From assembly GCF_008016535.1 (NCBI RefSeq), contig NZ_SAXY01000035.1:1-64000 (forward strand): a stretch of 64,000 bases of DNA. The letters are read 5' to 3'. The translations under genes were made by a program, and so were the position numbers. Every line of letters starts with the position of its first letter. Position 1 is the stretch's first letter. The notes under the pieces were generated by a model. The model saw nothing but the letters and a program-made list of their open reading frames with translations. It had not been told where the DNA came from and made no database searches. Below, piece after piece: positions 1 through 9,048 of this stretch. The stretch is from Brachyspira pilosicoli (GTDB lineage Bacteria > Spirochaetota > Brachyspiria > Brachyspirales > Brachyspiraceae).

Positions 1-154
1 TATTGTTTAAAATATATAAAAGTGATAAAAAGCATAGTTTCCAAAGAAAGTTTTCTTGGTCTGCCATTATTAAAACCTTTATATACTTTTCTTAATTCTT
101 CTAAAAGAAATAAATATGTTTTTTTAAGCCAATCACACTTTGACAATCAATCAT
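1..154 (-). pseudogene. 5' end of a decayed IS5-like transposase gene (runs off the window)
   Basis: Read on the minus strand, the first 146 bases translate into a segment with LLEELRKVYKGFNNGRPRKL followed by a hydrophobic helix. This resembles the N-terminal helix-turn-helix region of IS5-group DDE transposases (the GRPRKLSLE motif). An upstream ATG at 154-152 opens a different frame (MIDCQSVIGLKK) that also looks like the expected N-terminus. The two frames meet in an A7 run (minus strand) at about 119-125, so the copy appears frameshifted. The catalytic part lies outside the window. It may be an old insertion next to the 172-2232 gene. Family assignment is from memory of the motif and is moderate. 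Confidence 0.5.
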
Positions 155-171
155 TTTTATAAAATCCTTTT

Positions 172-2232
172 TTACGAATATATTAACATAATTCTTACTT
201 CTTTGAAACTATAAATTGATTTGTCAAGTACTTTTGAAACAAGTCTATTATCTGAATTGCGAATATATTCTAATTTTTTATTATTTAGTTCTATCTCTTT
301 TTTTATTAATTTGTATACTTTAAATTGTTTTATATTTTTTTCTGCATCATCAAATTTATCTTTAATTTGATAGAAAATAAAATTTAATAAATTTATTATT
401 CTTATGTCTTTAGATGAATTGAAATTGTTAATAATATTATGCAAATATTCAATAACTTTTTCAAACTCAGAAACAGTGCTTTTTATTTTTGTAATTTCTT
501 TTTTTATTAATTTATAGCCTTCAAGTTTTTTTATATTTTTTTCTATACTTATAAATTTCTCTTCATCTTCAATTAAACCGCAAATATAATTTATTAATTC
601 TGAAAGTTTATAACAATCATATTTCTTATACTCTTCATAATCAATAATATTAAAAAAATATAAATTATTAAGCATTCTATTAAACTTATTAATATCATTT
701 TTTATTTTTTTAAATTCTTCTTTATATATAATTTCCAAATTAAATGTCATTTTACCTGTATTTTTTTCTCTCTCTTCTTTTATTTTTATTCTAGTTTTTA
801 TATAATATTTTTCATCTCTATGATAGCCTACAATATTGTATGCAATACTCATCAATATAAACTTATAATAATAAATATATATTTCCTTATAATCATATAT
901 TGAATATCTTTTAATTATTTTTTCTTCATCTCGATAATAGTAAATATTATAGTTAATAGTACCATAATCTTTTATATTATATTTTTTTGCCGTTTCATTA
1001 TTTAAATAAAATTTGTAAAACCTATAAATATTATGATTTCTAAGTGTATTATATTTATAAATGTAAAGCTCTATTATGTTTATATATTCTTCTTCATTTA
1101 TAATTTGTTTATCAGTAAATAAATACCCTATAAAATATCTTAAATAATAAAAAACACTGTCATAATATAAAATGCCTTTTTGTAATTCTTCATTTTCTTC
1201 TATTATATTATTATAGTTTTTATTATCTCTTATATCTTTTATCAGACTAAGTATTGTATCATACAAATAAAATATAGTATTCTCTAAATCTTTCATTTGT
1301 ATAGTTTCAAATATATTAAATATATTTTTTATATTAATTTTATTTATTTCTTTTTGTCTTTCTTTATCATTGCTAATACTTAAACAAATTTCTTTTACAT
1401 ATTTTACAGCTTCAATAGTATACATATTTGGACTTAGTATTTTATCAAAATTAAATATCTCTTTTGCTATCTCTTCAGTGTCATCTAAATAGCTTATATT
1501 TCTAATAAATACAAAATCTGTGCTTTTTATGCTTTTATATATTCTTAATATTTCATCTAAAACTATTACACTTTCTAATGTATAGTATCTCGTATCTTTT
1601 TTCTTATCTTTCTTATATTTATTATTTAATCTATATGAAGGAAGAATAGAATTAGTAATTTTTTTATTATTATCATCAAAATACTCCTGCATAACTTTCT
1701 TCAATCTATCAATTTCTCTCTCTTTGATGATAAGCTCAAAATAATTATTTTTTATATCTTCTATAATATCTTTATAATTTCTTTCTTCATTATTTTTATA
1801 TATTAATTTATAAGGGCTTATTATTTTATTAATCATTTCATATATATAAGTATGGCTAAATTGTTCATAAGACTTCAAATTATTATATAGTTCTAAAAAT
1901 AAATAAATATCATCTGTACAATCATGAACCATTTTATCATCAGGATATATTTCTTTATAACTTAAATCTTCATAAAACTCTATTTCTATATATCTATACT
2001 TTCCTCTTTTTAATTGTTTATGCTTTCCTGAATTTATTGATACTAATAATACTTTTATATTATTATTTTTTTCTTTTAGTGTATTAATTTTTTTTACTAT
2101 ATTTTTTAGAGAATGAAGAATATAATAATCATCATATATGTCAGAGCTATATTTTTCAATTATATATCTTATATCATTATTTTTTATATCAATTTGTTTA
2201 TTATTATTTTTTTTATTCTCACTTGAAGCCAT
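172..2232 (-). CDS. Large hypothetical protein, Lys/Ile/Tyr/Asn-rich
   Basis: A 686-residue predicted soluble protein with no family I recognise. It has no signal peptide and no convincing membrane segment. Composition is strongly biased to Lys, Ile, Asn, Tyr and Glu, as expected of an AT-rich gene under little codon constraint. The C-terminal third contains a degenerate internal duplication: IEKNIKKLEGYKLIKKEI near residue 575 is echoed by AEKNIKQFKVYKLIKKEI near residue 645, with long helical, probably coiled-coil, stretches around both. The start is the only reasonable ATG (2232), preceded by a weak AGG. It lies beside a decayed transposase, which suggests an accessory locus. No function is proposed. 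Confidence 0.6.
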   Translation of the reverse strand: MASSENKKNNNKQIDIKNNDIRYIIEKYSSDIYDDYYILHSLKNIVKKINTLKEKNNNIKVLLVSINSGKHKQLKRGKYRYIEIEFYEDLSYKEIYPDDKMVHDCTDDIYLFLELYNNLKSYEQFSHTYIYEMINKIISPYKLIYKNNEERNYKDIIEDIKNNYFELIIKEREIDRLKKVMQEYFDDNNKKITNSILPSYRLNNKYKKDKKKDTRYYTLESVIVLDEILRIYKSIKSTDFVFIRNISYLDDTEEIAKEIFNFDKILSPNMYTIEAVKYVKEICLSISNDKERQKEINKINIKNIFNIFETIQMKDLENTIFYLYDTILSLIKDIRDNKNYNNIIEENEELQKGILYYDSVFYYLRYFIGYLFTDKQIINEEEYINIIELYIYKYNTLRNHNIYRFYKFYLNNETAKKYNIKDYGTINYNIYYYRDEEKIIKRYSIYDYKEIYIYYYKFILMSIAYNIVGYHRDEKYYIKTRIKIKEEREKNTGKMTFNLEIIYKEEFKKIKNDINKFNRMLNNLYFFNIIDYEEYKKYDCYKLSELINYICGLIEDEEKFISIEKNIKKLEGYKLIKKEITKIKSTVSEFEKVIEYLHNIINNFNSSKDIRIINLLNFIFYQIKDKFDDAEKNIKQFKVYKLIKKEIELNNKKLEYIRNSDNRLVSKVLDKSIYSFKEVRIMLIYS

Positions 2233-2382
2233 TATGAATAACCTAAAATATTTTTTCTTCTATAATACAACTATTTATAATATACATAAACAACTATATT
2301 TTGTCAAAAATAAAATTACATTAGAGATTATGAAACTATAAAGTAATTTTAAATAGCTCTAAAAAAATTAATAGATGTCAAT

Positions 2383-2418
2383 AAAAAAAGGTGCATGCAT
2401 TTTTATTGCACACACCTT
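2383..2418 (-). terminator. Rho-independent terminator of the 2462-3184 gene
   Basis: A 12-bp stem (2388-2399 with 2407-2418, two G-T wobbles in the middle) has a 7-base loop and, on the minus strand, runs into seven Ts at 2389-2383. It lies about 45 bases past the stop of the outer-membrane protein gene. Confidence 0.8.
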
Positions 2419-2461
2419 GAAACATTAAATTATTTTTTATAAAAATTTTATATAAAGGGGA

Positions 2462-3184
2462 TTAATTATCTACAAAATAAAGACTTATTTGTGCCCCTAT
2501 ATCAAAAGCACCCAAAGACTTTTTGCTAAATCTATCATCAGCCTTAAATGAAGGACCAAAATCATATCCTGCATATATTCCAAGTCCGAATGCAGCTTCT
2601 TTATTAAAGAAAAATAAATAATCAACAGTAAGTTTTATATAAGGTATCACAAACATATCAAACTTGTTTTTTGTGTTATTAAAATTATATTTATTATTAG
2701 CATCTACTAATTGCTGAGTTTGTTCGTCATATTTTTTAGTAGTTTCACTTGAAGCAATAGGAATCTTAACTCCTCCACCAAGCCCTATAAAAAATCTTGC
2801 TATATTAAGCTTTGGAAGAAGACCAATAGATATAGTATCAAAATTATAAGAAGTATTAACAGTAGAATAAGAATTATTTCCAGCAGCAACACTTTCTTTG
2901 TATGCAAAAACATCTCTATGATAAGCCAAATCTAATGCCAAAGAAAAGCCCATATAATCATCAAAATCCTTATAAAAACCAGGAGTAATACCAACCCCCC
3001 ATTCAAAACCAGCAGCCGTACTTAAAGCACCATCTTTAGTGTCTACTCCTGCCTTATGAGTGATTAAACTTTGTGATATAGAAGCCCCAAGAGGAACTAC
3101 TATGCCAATTCCTAAATCTGCAGCAAAAATACTATATGACCCAATTAAAAATAATGAAAAAATTAATAGAAATAGCTTTCTCAT
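2462..3184 (-). CDS. Exported beta-barrel outer-membrane protein
   Basis: A 240-residue protein from the ATG at 3184, chosen because GGAGATT stands 5-6 bases upstream; the longer reading to 3217 has no ribosome site. Residues 1-20 form a signal peptide (MRKLFLLIFSLFLIGSYS, then an Ala-Ala-type cleavage site). The mature part alternates hydrophobic and polar residues in short strands rich in Gly and aromatics (for example GLGGGVKIPI and GLGIYAGYDFGP) and ends in an aromatic-containing strand (ISLYFVDN). These are features of small OmpW/OmpX-like barrels. No specific family is recognised. A terminator follows, and a GC-poor promoter region lies between it and the ankyrin gene. The ligand or role is unknown. 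Confidence 0.75.
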   Translation of the reverse strand: MRKLFLLIFSLFLIGSYSIFAADLGIGIVVPLGASISQSLITHKAGVDTKDGALSTAAGFEWGVGITPGFYKDFDDYMGFSLALDLAYHRDVFAYKESVAAGNNSYSTVNTSYNFDTISIGLLPKLNIARFFIGLGGGVKIPIASSETTKKYDEQTQQLVDANNKYNFNNTKNKFDMFVIPYIKLTVDYLFFFNKEAAFGLGIYAGYDFGPSFKADDRFSKKSLGAFDIGAQISLYFVDN

Positions 3185-3313
3185 AAATAATCTCCTTTTT
3201 TTAATTATGTATATCAATGAAGGACATTATTTATTATAGCAAATTGTAAATTAAATGTCAAGTAAAAGTAAATATTTTTTACTAAAAACTAATAAAAAGT
3301 AAAGTTTTTTTAA

Positions 3314-4468
3314 TTATTTTTTGGAAATGCTATTTAAAAAATCAAATATTTCTAAATTCCCCTTCTTCTTAGCAATGCTTGAAGCACTGTCCCCTGACTT
3401 TGACTTGTAATTAATGTCCGCTCCAGCATCAACTAATATCTTCACAATATCAAAATTTCCTGCAGTAGCAGCACCTATCAAAGCAGTATATCCCTCTTCT
3501 GTAACATCATTAATATTAGCTTTATATACTATAAGCTCTTTTACTATATCAATATGATTTTCTATAGAAGCTATAATTAAAGCATTATATCCTAAGTCAT
3601 TAGTTTTATTAACATCAGCCTTATTTTTTAATAACTCTTTTATTATCTCAGTATAACCATCTATAGAAGCAGCAATTAAAGGAGTAGTACCATCAGAAGC
3701 AGCAATATTTACATTACTTTTATTTTTTATAAGTTCTTTTACTATGTCTAATCTTCCAAATCTAGAAGCATAAATTATAGCACTAACCCCATTAGCCCCT
3801 TTAAAATGAACATTAGCTCCTGCCGCAATTAATTTTCTCACAATATCAACATTCCCCGATATAGAAGCCATAAGTAAAGCATTATCTCCAATATTGTTTG
3901 CCTTATTAACATCAACTTTTAATTTTATAAGCCTATCAACAATATCTATATAAGCAGAATCAGAAGCTATCATCAAAGGCGTATTTCCGTTTATATCGGC
4001 AACATTTATATCAGCCCCATATTCTATAAGCAAATTAAAAATATTGATATCTCCCCTCACAGAAGACCACATCAAAGCAGACCAGCCATCATTATTTTTT
4101 ATATTAATATCTGCTTTATTATCAATTAAAAGTTTAATTATAGAATAATGCCCCTCAAGTACAGCACCCATCAAAGCAGTATTTCCAAAATTATTAGTAT
4201 TATTTATATTTACATTAGCATCAATAAGCACTCTTACTATATCAACATTTCCATAAAGTGACGCCCATATTAAAGGAGTATTACCCTGCTCATCTCTAAT
4301 CTCTAAATTCTCTCCATTATTAATAATATTTTTTAAACTATTAACATCATCTTCAGCAATAGCCTTAATTATAGGAATATCTATAGGTGGATTTTGCTCT
4401 TCTTCATTATAATCCTGAGAATAAAGAAGATTAAACATTATAAAAAATATAAGTAGAATAATACGCAT
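3314..4468 (-). CDS. Exported ankyrin-repeat protein, about ten repeats
   Basis: A 384-residue protein when started at the ATG at 4468, which has AGGA seven bases upstream and begins directly with a signal peptide (MRIILLIFFIMFNLLYS, cleavage near Ser-Gln). There is no lipobox cysteine, so a periplasmic location is inferred. After an acidic linker it carries ten consecutive 33-residue ankyrin repeats with the usual G-x-T/A-P/A-L-x-x-A and D-I-V-x-x-L-I consensus, plus an N-terminal capping half repeat. The last repeat is degenerate. Ankyrin repeats mediate protein binding; partners cannot be inferred. A second, shorter ankyrin protein is at 41619-42533. Transcription is away from the haemoglobin gene behind it, with a 78-base gap. 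Confidence 0.9.
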   Translation of the reverse strand: MRIILLIFFIMFNLLYSQDYNEEEQNPPIDIPIIKAIAEDDVNSLKNIINNGENLEIRDEQGNTPLIWASLYGNVDIVRVLIDANVNINNTNNFGNTALMGAVLEGHYSIIKLLIDNKADINIKNNDGWSALMWSSVRGDINIFNLLIEYGADINVADINGNTPLMIASDSAYIDIVDRLIKLKVDVNKANNIGDNALLMASISGNVDIVRKLIAAGANVHFKGANGVSAIIYASRFGRLDIVKELIKNKSNVNIAASDGTTPLIAASIDGYTEIIKELLKNKADVNKTNDLGYNALIIASIENHIDIVKELIVYKANINDVTEEGYTALIGAATAGNFDIVKILVDAGADINYKSKSGDSASSIAKKKGNLEIFDFLNSISKK

Positions 4469-4546
4469 AAAATATCCTGTAATAAACTTAAAGATATTAT
4501 AACATATTAACATAATATTTTAAAATTATTTATTTAAAAACAAAAA

Positions 4547-4921
4547 TTATTGATTAAATAACACAGCCTTAAAATTTTTAGCAATATTACATGCTACCTC
4601 ATAATAATGATTAGAAGCCTCTTCTTCAAATACATCATCAAGACACCCCTTAAATAAATCAAGCCAAGTATCAAATAATTTTATATCAAAAGGCATAAGA
4701 TTAATATGCGGCTGCACAGGGTTTCCCATATAAAGTTTTTCATTTAAAAGCATAGTTTTCCAAAACTTAGCAATTTTTTCTTTATGTCTTTCCCAAGAAT
4801 CATCATCAATTCCAACATGCTCATTAAATATAGCTCCCAATTCTTTATGCACTCTAATTTTAGCATAAAAAATATCCATTAATTTTTCTATACTTTCATT
4901 ATTTATTTCATTATATTTCAT
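4547..4921 (-). CDS. Group III truncated haemoglobin
   Basis: A 124-residue globin of the 2-over-2 fold. Features seen: Phe18-Tyr19 at the B9/B10 positions, the W43-x-x-H46-K-x-K-I block where H46 fits the E7 position, F-W at 53-54, and an N-P-x-x-P-H motif with H72 as the proximal haem ligand. W86 matches the G-helix Trp of group III proteins such as the Campylobacter Ctb family. The protein probably binds oxygen or nitric oxide in the cytoplasm of this otherwise anaerobic cell. It stands alone between the ankyrin gene and the butyrate genes. Its start is a clean ATG and its length is typical of the family. Confidence 0.85.
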   Translation of the reverse strand: MKYNEINNESIEKLMDIFYAKIRVHKELGAIFNEHVGIDDDSWERHKEKIAKFWKTMLLNEKLYMGNPVQPHINLMPFDIKLFDTWLDLFKGCLDDVFEEEASNHYYEVACNIAKNFKAVLFNQ

Positions 4922-4982
4922 AATTACATGTCCTTATTTTATAATATAAAAATAGTATACTATATTTAAAATTATTACAAAT

Positions 4983-5019
4983 AAAAAAAAGGCGAAGAGA
5001 TTAAAATTAATCCCTTCGC
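4983..5019 (-). terminator. Terminator of the thl-crt-hbd operon
   Basis: A 13-bp stem with one mismatch (4992-5004 with 5007-5019) is followed on the minus strand by eight Ts. It lies 23 bases after the hbd stop and closes the minus-strand butyrate operon. Confidence 0.85.
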
Positions 5020-5041
5020 AAACAAACAAACTATATATTAA

Positions 5042-5881
5042 TTATTTAGAATAGTTGTAAAAACCTCTACCAGTTTTTTGTCCGAGTAAACCACCGCGAA
5101 CCATTTTTCTAAGTAAAGCACTAGGTCTATATTTAGGGTCACCAGTTTCTCTTTGAAGTACTTCCATAATAGCAAGTACAATATCAAGACCAATTAAATC
5201 ACCTAAAGCCAAAGGACCCATAGGATGATTAGCTCCAAGTTTCATAGCATTATCTATACCTTCAACAGAAGCAACTCCCATAGAATATAAATCTATAGCT
5301 TCATTAATCATAGGAATAAGTATGCGGTTAACAACAAAACCAGCTGTTTCATTAACTTCAACAGGTGTTTTTCCTATTTCTTGAGCTATTTTAATAATTT
5401 TTTCAACAACTTCTCTAGGAGTATTAATACCAGAAATAACCTCAACTAATTTCATAACAGGAGCAGGGTTGAAGAAGTGCATACCAACAATAGGTCTTCC
5501 AATACCAGAACCTATTTCAGTAATAGAAAGAGAAGAAGTATTAGAAGAGAAAATACAATCAGGTTTACAAATTTCATGTAATTCTTTGAAAGTAGTTTTT
5601 TTAACTTCCATATTTTCAAAAGCAGCTTCAATAATTAAATCACAATCTTTACAAATTTCTTTTAAACCAGTAGAGATTTTAGATAAAATCTTATCAGCAT
5701 CAGCTTTTTCCATTTTACCCTTAGCAATTCTTCCCTCAAAACTTTTAGCAATTTTTGCTTTACCATTAGCAGCAAATTCCTCTTTAATATCACATAAACA
5801 AACTTCATAACCTTCAGTTTGAGCAAAGGCTTGGGCAATACCAGAACCCATAGCTCCAGCACCAATAACACCAACTTTCAT
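5042..5881 (-). CDS. hbd: 3-hydroxybutyryl-CoA dehydrogenase
   Basis: A 279-residue cytoplasmic enzyme that reduces acetoacetyl-CoA to 3-hydroxybutyryl-CoA with NAD(P)H. The N-terminal dinucleotide-binding motif [10 protein letters not shown] is at residues 7-16. [10 protein letters not shown] and the catalytic-histidine motif [15 protein letters not shown] follow near residues 113-147. The helical C-terminal dimerisation domain contains ETAGFVVNR and ends in [10 protein letters not shown]. Length matches clostridial Hbd (about 282). It is the last gene of thl-crt-hbd, 48 bases after crt, with a GGAG ribosome site and a terminator behind it. Assignment is firm from family knowledge. Confidence 0.95.
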   Translation of the reverse strand: MKVGVIGAGAMGSGIAQAFAQTEGYEVCLCDIKEEFAANGKAKIAKSFEGRIAKGKMEKADADKILSKISTGLKEICKDCDLIIEAAFENMEVKKTTFKELHEICKPDCIFSSNTSSLSITEIGSGIGRPIVGMHFFNPAPVMKLVEVISGINTPREVVEKIIKIAQEIGKTPVEVNETAGFVVNRILIPMINEAIDLYSMGVASVEGIDNAMKLGANHPMGPLALGDLIGLDIVLAIMEVLQRETGDPKYRPSALLRKMVRGGLLGQKTGRGFYNYSK

Positions 5882-5929
5882 TTTAATTTCTCCTTTTTTA
5901 TAAAAAATTTTATAATTTTAAAAAATATA

Positions 5930-6706
5930 TTATTTATTAACAAATTTTTCAACTTTTCTTTTTTCTAAGAAAGCAGCCATACCCTCTCTCTGATCCTCGC
6001 TTTCAAAACAATCACCAAATAACTTCTCTTCAACAACAATAGCAGTATCCATATCAACATCAAGCCCTCTATTAATAGCTCTTTTACAATTACGAACAGC
6101 AATAGGAGCATTGTTAGCAATAGTTTGAGCTAGTTTTTCAGCTTGAGCCATAAGTTCAGCTTGAGGATAAACAGCATTAACTAAACCAATCCTATAAGCC
6201 TCATCTGCTTTAATATTTTTAGCAGAATATATAAGTTGTTTAGCCATACCAGCACCTACCAATCTAGGAAGTCTTTGAGTACCGCCGAAACCAGGAGTGA
6301 TACCAAGTCCCACTTCAGGCTGACCAAATAAAGCATTATCAGAACAAATGCGTATATCACAGCTCATAGCTATCTCACATCCGCCGCCCAAAGCAAAACC
6401 ATTAACAGCAGCAATAACAGGTATAGGGAAAGTTTCTATCTTTCTAAATACATCATTACCCTTCTTACCGAAAGCCTCGCCTTCTGTTTTGCTTGCCTTA
6501 CTCATTTCAGATATATCAGCACCAGCTACAAAAGATTTCTCTCCAGCACCTGTTAATATTAAACATCTTATATTATTTACATCAACAGCATCTAAAGTTT
6601 TATCAAGCTCATCTAAAACTTGAGAGTTAAGAGCATTAAGAGCTTTTTCTCTGTTAATAGTTATAACAGCAATCATACCCTTCTCTTCATACTTTATAAA
6701 ATCCAT
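5930..6706 (-). CDS. crt: 3-hydroxybutyryl-CoA dehydratase (crotonase)
   Basis: A 258-residue crotonase-fold enzyme converting 3-hydroxybutyryl-CoA to crotonyl-CoA. Visible motifs are the oxyanion-hole segment (AGADISEM and ALGGGCEIAMSCD, with the first catalytic Glu in GGGCE) and the second catalytic Glu in GQPEVGLG followed by GFGGTQRLPRLVG. Both glutamates needed for hydration are present, which favours a true hydratase over other superfamily members. It sits between thl (83 bases upstream, with a hairpin in the gap) and hbd. GGAGAG precedes the ATG. Confidence 0.95.
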   Translation of the reverse strand: MDFIKYEEKGMIAVITINREKALNALNSQVLDELDKTLDAVDVNNIRCLILTGAGEKSFVAGADISEMSKASKTEGEAFGKKGNDVFRKIETFPIPVIAAVNGFALGGGCEIAMSCDIRICSDNALFGQPEVGLGITPGFGGTQRLPRLVGAGMAKQLIYSAKNIKADEAYRIGLVNAVYPQAELMAQAEKLAQTIANNAPIAVRNCKRAINRGLDVDMDTAIVVEEKLFGDCFESEDQREGMAAFLEKRKVEKFVNK

Positions 6707-6744
6707 TAATCTCTCCTTAAATTTATTATTATATTGTAATAACT

Positions 6745-6775
6745 AAAACAGGTTTAGAAAACTTTCTCTAAACCT
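6745..6775 (-). terminator. Hairpin between thl and crt, possible partial terminator
   Basis: A perfect 10-bp stem (6749-6758 with 6766-6775) with a 7-base loop lies 14 bases past the thl stop. On the minus strand only four Ts follow, so it would stop transcription weakly or act as a processing or stability element, letting thl be expressed above crt-hbd. Confidence 0.55.
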
Positions 6776-6789
6776 GCAAAGCAAAATTA

Positions 6790-7974
6790 TTACATTTCTA
6801 CAATGGTAGCACAACCCATACCACCACCGATACACAAAGTAGCAAGTCCTCTCTTAGCACCTTTAGCATCCATTTCATGAAGCAAAGTAACAAGTATTCT
6901 GCATCCTGAAGCACCTACTGGGTGGCCTAAAGCTATAGCTCCTCCATTAGGGTTAAGCTGTTTATCAACATCTATTCCAAGCTCTCTTCCTACAGCAATA
7001 GATTGAGCAGCAAAAGCTTCATTAGATTCGATAATATCGAAATCTTTAATAGTTAAACCAGTACGAGCCATTACTTTTTTAGTAGCAGCAACAGGTCCTA
7101 TACCCATAATTCTAGGTTCAACACCGCCTAAAGCACCAGTAATCCAAGTAGCCATAGGCTTAATTCCTAAATCTTTAGCCTTATCTTCGCTCATTACAAC
7201 AACTGCAGCAGCCCCATCATTAATGCTAGAAGAATTACCAGCAGTAACTCTACCACCATCTGGTTTGAAAGCAGGTTTTAATTTAGCTAAACTTTCAACT
7301 GTTATACTAGCTCTAGGACCTTCGTCTTTATCAAATACTATATCGCCTTTTTTAGTTTTTATTGTAACAGGCACAATCTCTCTTGTAAAATTACCTAACT
7401 CTTGAGCTTGAACAGCTTTCTGCTGAGATTTAGCAGCAAACTCATCTAATTCTTCGCGAGTAAGTTTCCAGTCATCACAAACATTTTCTGCTGTAATACC
7501 CATATGATAGTTGTGGAAAGCATCAGTTAAAGCATCATGAACCATAGTATCTAATATTGTATCATGACCAAGTCTGTAACCATAACGAGCTTTTTTAAGA
7601 GCATAAGGTGCTAATGACATATTTTCAGTACCGCCTGCAACAACTATATCAGCATTGCCTGCAAGTATCATATTAGCAGCGATATTAACAGCATCAAGTC
7701 CAGAACCGCAAACAACATTAAGAGTCATAGCAGGAACTTCAACTGGCAAACCTGCTTTAATAGAACTTTGACGAGCAACGTTTTGTCCTTGAGAAGCCTG
7801 TATTACACAGCCCATATAAACCATATCAACTTGATTAGGTTCTACTTTAGCTCTTTTTAAAGCTTCTTTAATAACTACAGCTCCTAACTCTGCAGCAGGA
7901 ACAGTACTTAATGAGCCTCCCATACTTCCTATAGCTGTACGGCAAGCACTAGCTATTACTACTTTTTTAGCCAT
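6790..7974 (-). CDS. thlA: Acetyl-CoA C-acetyltransferase (thiolase)
   Basis: A 394-residue biosynthetic thiolase condensing two acetyl-CoA into acetoacetyl-CoA, the first step of butyrate synthesis. The nucleophile Cys89 lies in NVVCGSGLDAV, the active-site His in GGAIALGHPVGASG near residue 350, and the second catalytic Cys381 in CIGGGMGCATI. Length is exactly typical. It is the first gene of the operon, with GGGGAG before the ATG and a clear sigma-70-like promoter about 70 bases upstream. Confidence 0.96.
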   Translation of the reverse strand: MAKKVVIASACRTAIGSMGGSLSTVPAAELGAVVIKEALKRAKVEPNQVDMVYMGCVIQASQGQNVARQSSIKAGLPVEVPAMTLNVVCGSGLDAVNIAANMILAGNADIVVAGGTENMSLAPYALKKARYGYRLGHDTILDTMVHDALTDAFHNYHMGITAENVCDDWKLTREELDEFAAKSQQKAVQAQELGNFTREIVPVTIKTKKGDIVFDKDEGPRASITVESLAKLKPAFKPDGGRVTAGNSSSINDGAAAVVVMSEDKAKDLGIKPMATWITGALGGVEPRIMGIGPVAATKKVMARTGLTIKDFDIIESNEAFAAQSIAVGRELGIDVDKQLNPNGGAIALGHPVGASGCRILVTLLHEMDAKGAKRGLATLCIGGGMGCATIVEM

Positions 7975-8045
7975 AATAAAAATCTCCCCAAAAATAATTT
8001 ATTCACATCTTATATATTTTGAATTTTTTATAATATGCTATTTTT

Positions 8046-8074
8046 AGTATAGTATATTTTTCCTATTAATTCAA
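8046..8074 (-). promoter_or_regulatory. Promoter of thl-crt-hbd
   Basis: On the minus strand TTGAAT (8074-8069), a 17-base spacer and TATACT (8051-8046) form a good vegetative promoter, with a second overlapping TATACT five bases upstream (8056-8051). The region 7975-8339 carries no gene. Besides this it holds an inverted repeat (8167-8210) and the plus-strand promoter at 8262-8290. Confidence 0.7.
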
Positions 8075-8166
8075 TAACATAAATAAATTTTATTGTACAA
8101 TTATTTACTACAAATATCATTATAAGTCATTATAAAATTTATATAAATAATATATTTTTTAAACTA

Positions 8167-8210
8167 CACATTATGTCAATATGATTAAAAAATAATATTA
8201 ACATAATGTG
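8167..8210. promoter_or_regulatory. Inverted repeat between the thl operon and the cyclase-like gene
   Basis: Two 16-base arms (8167-8182 and 8195-8210, starting CACATTATGT) match as an inverted repeat with one mismatch and a 12-base spacer. There is no T-run typical of a terminator on either side. It lies about 95 bases upstream of the thl -35 and about 50 bases upstream of the plus-strand -35 at 8262, so a regulator-binding site is plausible. No function is shown. Confidence 0.45.
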
Positions 8211-8261
8211 ATATAATATTATTATAATATAATAAAATAGTATAAAATTTGTATTTTATTA

Positions 8262-8290
8262 TTGACATATAAAATATTATTATTTATATT
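8262..8290 (+). promoter_or_regulatory. Promoter of the cyclase-like gene
   Basis: TTGACA at 8262-8267, a 17-base spacer and TATATT at 8285-8290 stand 50 bases before the ATG at 8340. Confidence 0.6.
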
Positions 8291-8339
8291 ATATATTATT
8301 AAAATATAATTAAATAATAGTTCATTTGGGATAAGTTTT

Positions 8340-9002
8340 ATGATAATAGGAAAAGCACAATACGAAGAATATCTATCAAATTTTACAGACAAAAAAGTAT
8401 TTTTTAGCATAAATGAAGGAGAAAATTATATAAAAAATACAAATGCTTCTTCTGTGGTATTATCATTAAAACTATGCAATCTATATGGAGCTATAAACAC
8501 ATTAAAACAAAAAACTATTAATTCATATTTAAAAAACTTTTATAGTAAATCATTGCCTATAATAAGCAATAAATATGGCGGAAAAGTTGATCAAATATCA
8601 GCTCAATATATAGTAGCAGTATTTTCAGATAATTTTAAATTTAGAAATACAACTTACAGCGATATATTAAAAGACGCATATAGCTGTGCCAAAGAATTAA
8701 TAACAACATTAAAAGCAAATAAATATTATGCAAATATATCTATTGCTATGGGAAATTTATGCTTTTGTCAGGTATCAGATACTGAAGTTTTATTTGATGA
8801 AGTAGTATGTGTAGGTGAACCTATGATACTTGCAAACAAATTATTAAATATTGCAAATGCAAATGAAATATTAATTCCGGAAAATATAAGTGATATGGTT
8901 TATGCTGATAATGAATTAAGAGTTTCTTGGTCTATTACTTCACAAACTTGCAATTTTTCTGATGTTGGAAATTATTATATTAAGAGGTTAATAAAATTAT
9001 AA
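8340..9002 (+). CDS. Degenerate class III nucleotide-cyclase-like protein
   Basis: A 220-residue protein with no signal or membrane segment. From about residue 38 its pattern follows class III adenylate/guanylate cyclase domains. A strand (SSVVLSLKL) is followed by a long helix, then a K-Y-G-G-K-V-D block and an A-V-F strand. Later come an I-A-M-G strand and the V-G-E-P-M-x-L-A-N-K-L-L helix, which mirrors the family's G-D-x-V-N-x-A-x-R-L, followed by ILIPENI. The metal-binding aspartates are not at the expected places: the first strand has Leu instead of F-x-D, and ISA stands where G-D is usual. A catalytically dead sensor or regulatory domain is therefore more likely than a cyclase. It is a single gene between two butyrate transcription units, with a GGGAT ribosome site. 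Confidence 0.5.
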   Translation: MIIGKAQYEEYLSNFTDKKVFFSINEGENYIKNTNASSVVLSLKLCNLYGAINTLKQKTINSYLKNFYSKSLPIISNKYGGKVDQISAQYIVAVFSDNFKFRNTTYSDILKDAYSCAKELITTLKANKYYANISIAMGNLCFCQVSDTEVLFDEVVCVGEPMILANKLLNIANANEILIPENISDMVYADNELRVSWSITSQTCNFSDVGNYYIKRLIKL

Positions 9003-9046
9003 CTTATCATTAAAATATATGTTTATATAAAATGATAAGTTATAAA
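8998..9046. terminator. Bidirectional terminator between convergent genes
   Basis: A 14-bp AT-rich stem (about 8998-9011 with 9033-9046) overlaps the stop codon of the cyclase-like gene and faces the end of the EFR1 gene. It can serve both strands. Its AT-rich arms make it only moderately stable. Confidence 0.5.
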
Positions 9047-9048
9047 AA

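Noticed and set aside
5469-5810. Plus-strand frame opposite hbd, and similar long frames opposite crt, xdhA, ygfK and fliK
   Set aside because: They mirror codon structure of the real genes on the other strand and have no family motifs or ribosome sites.
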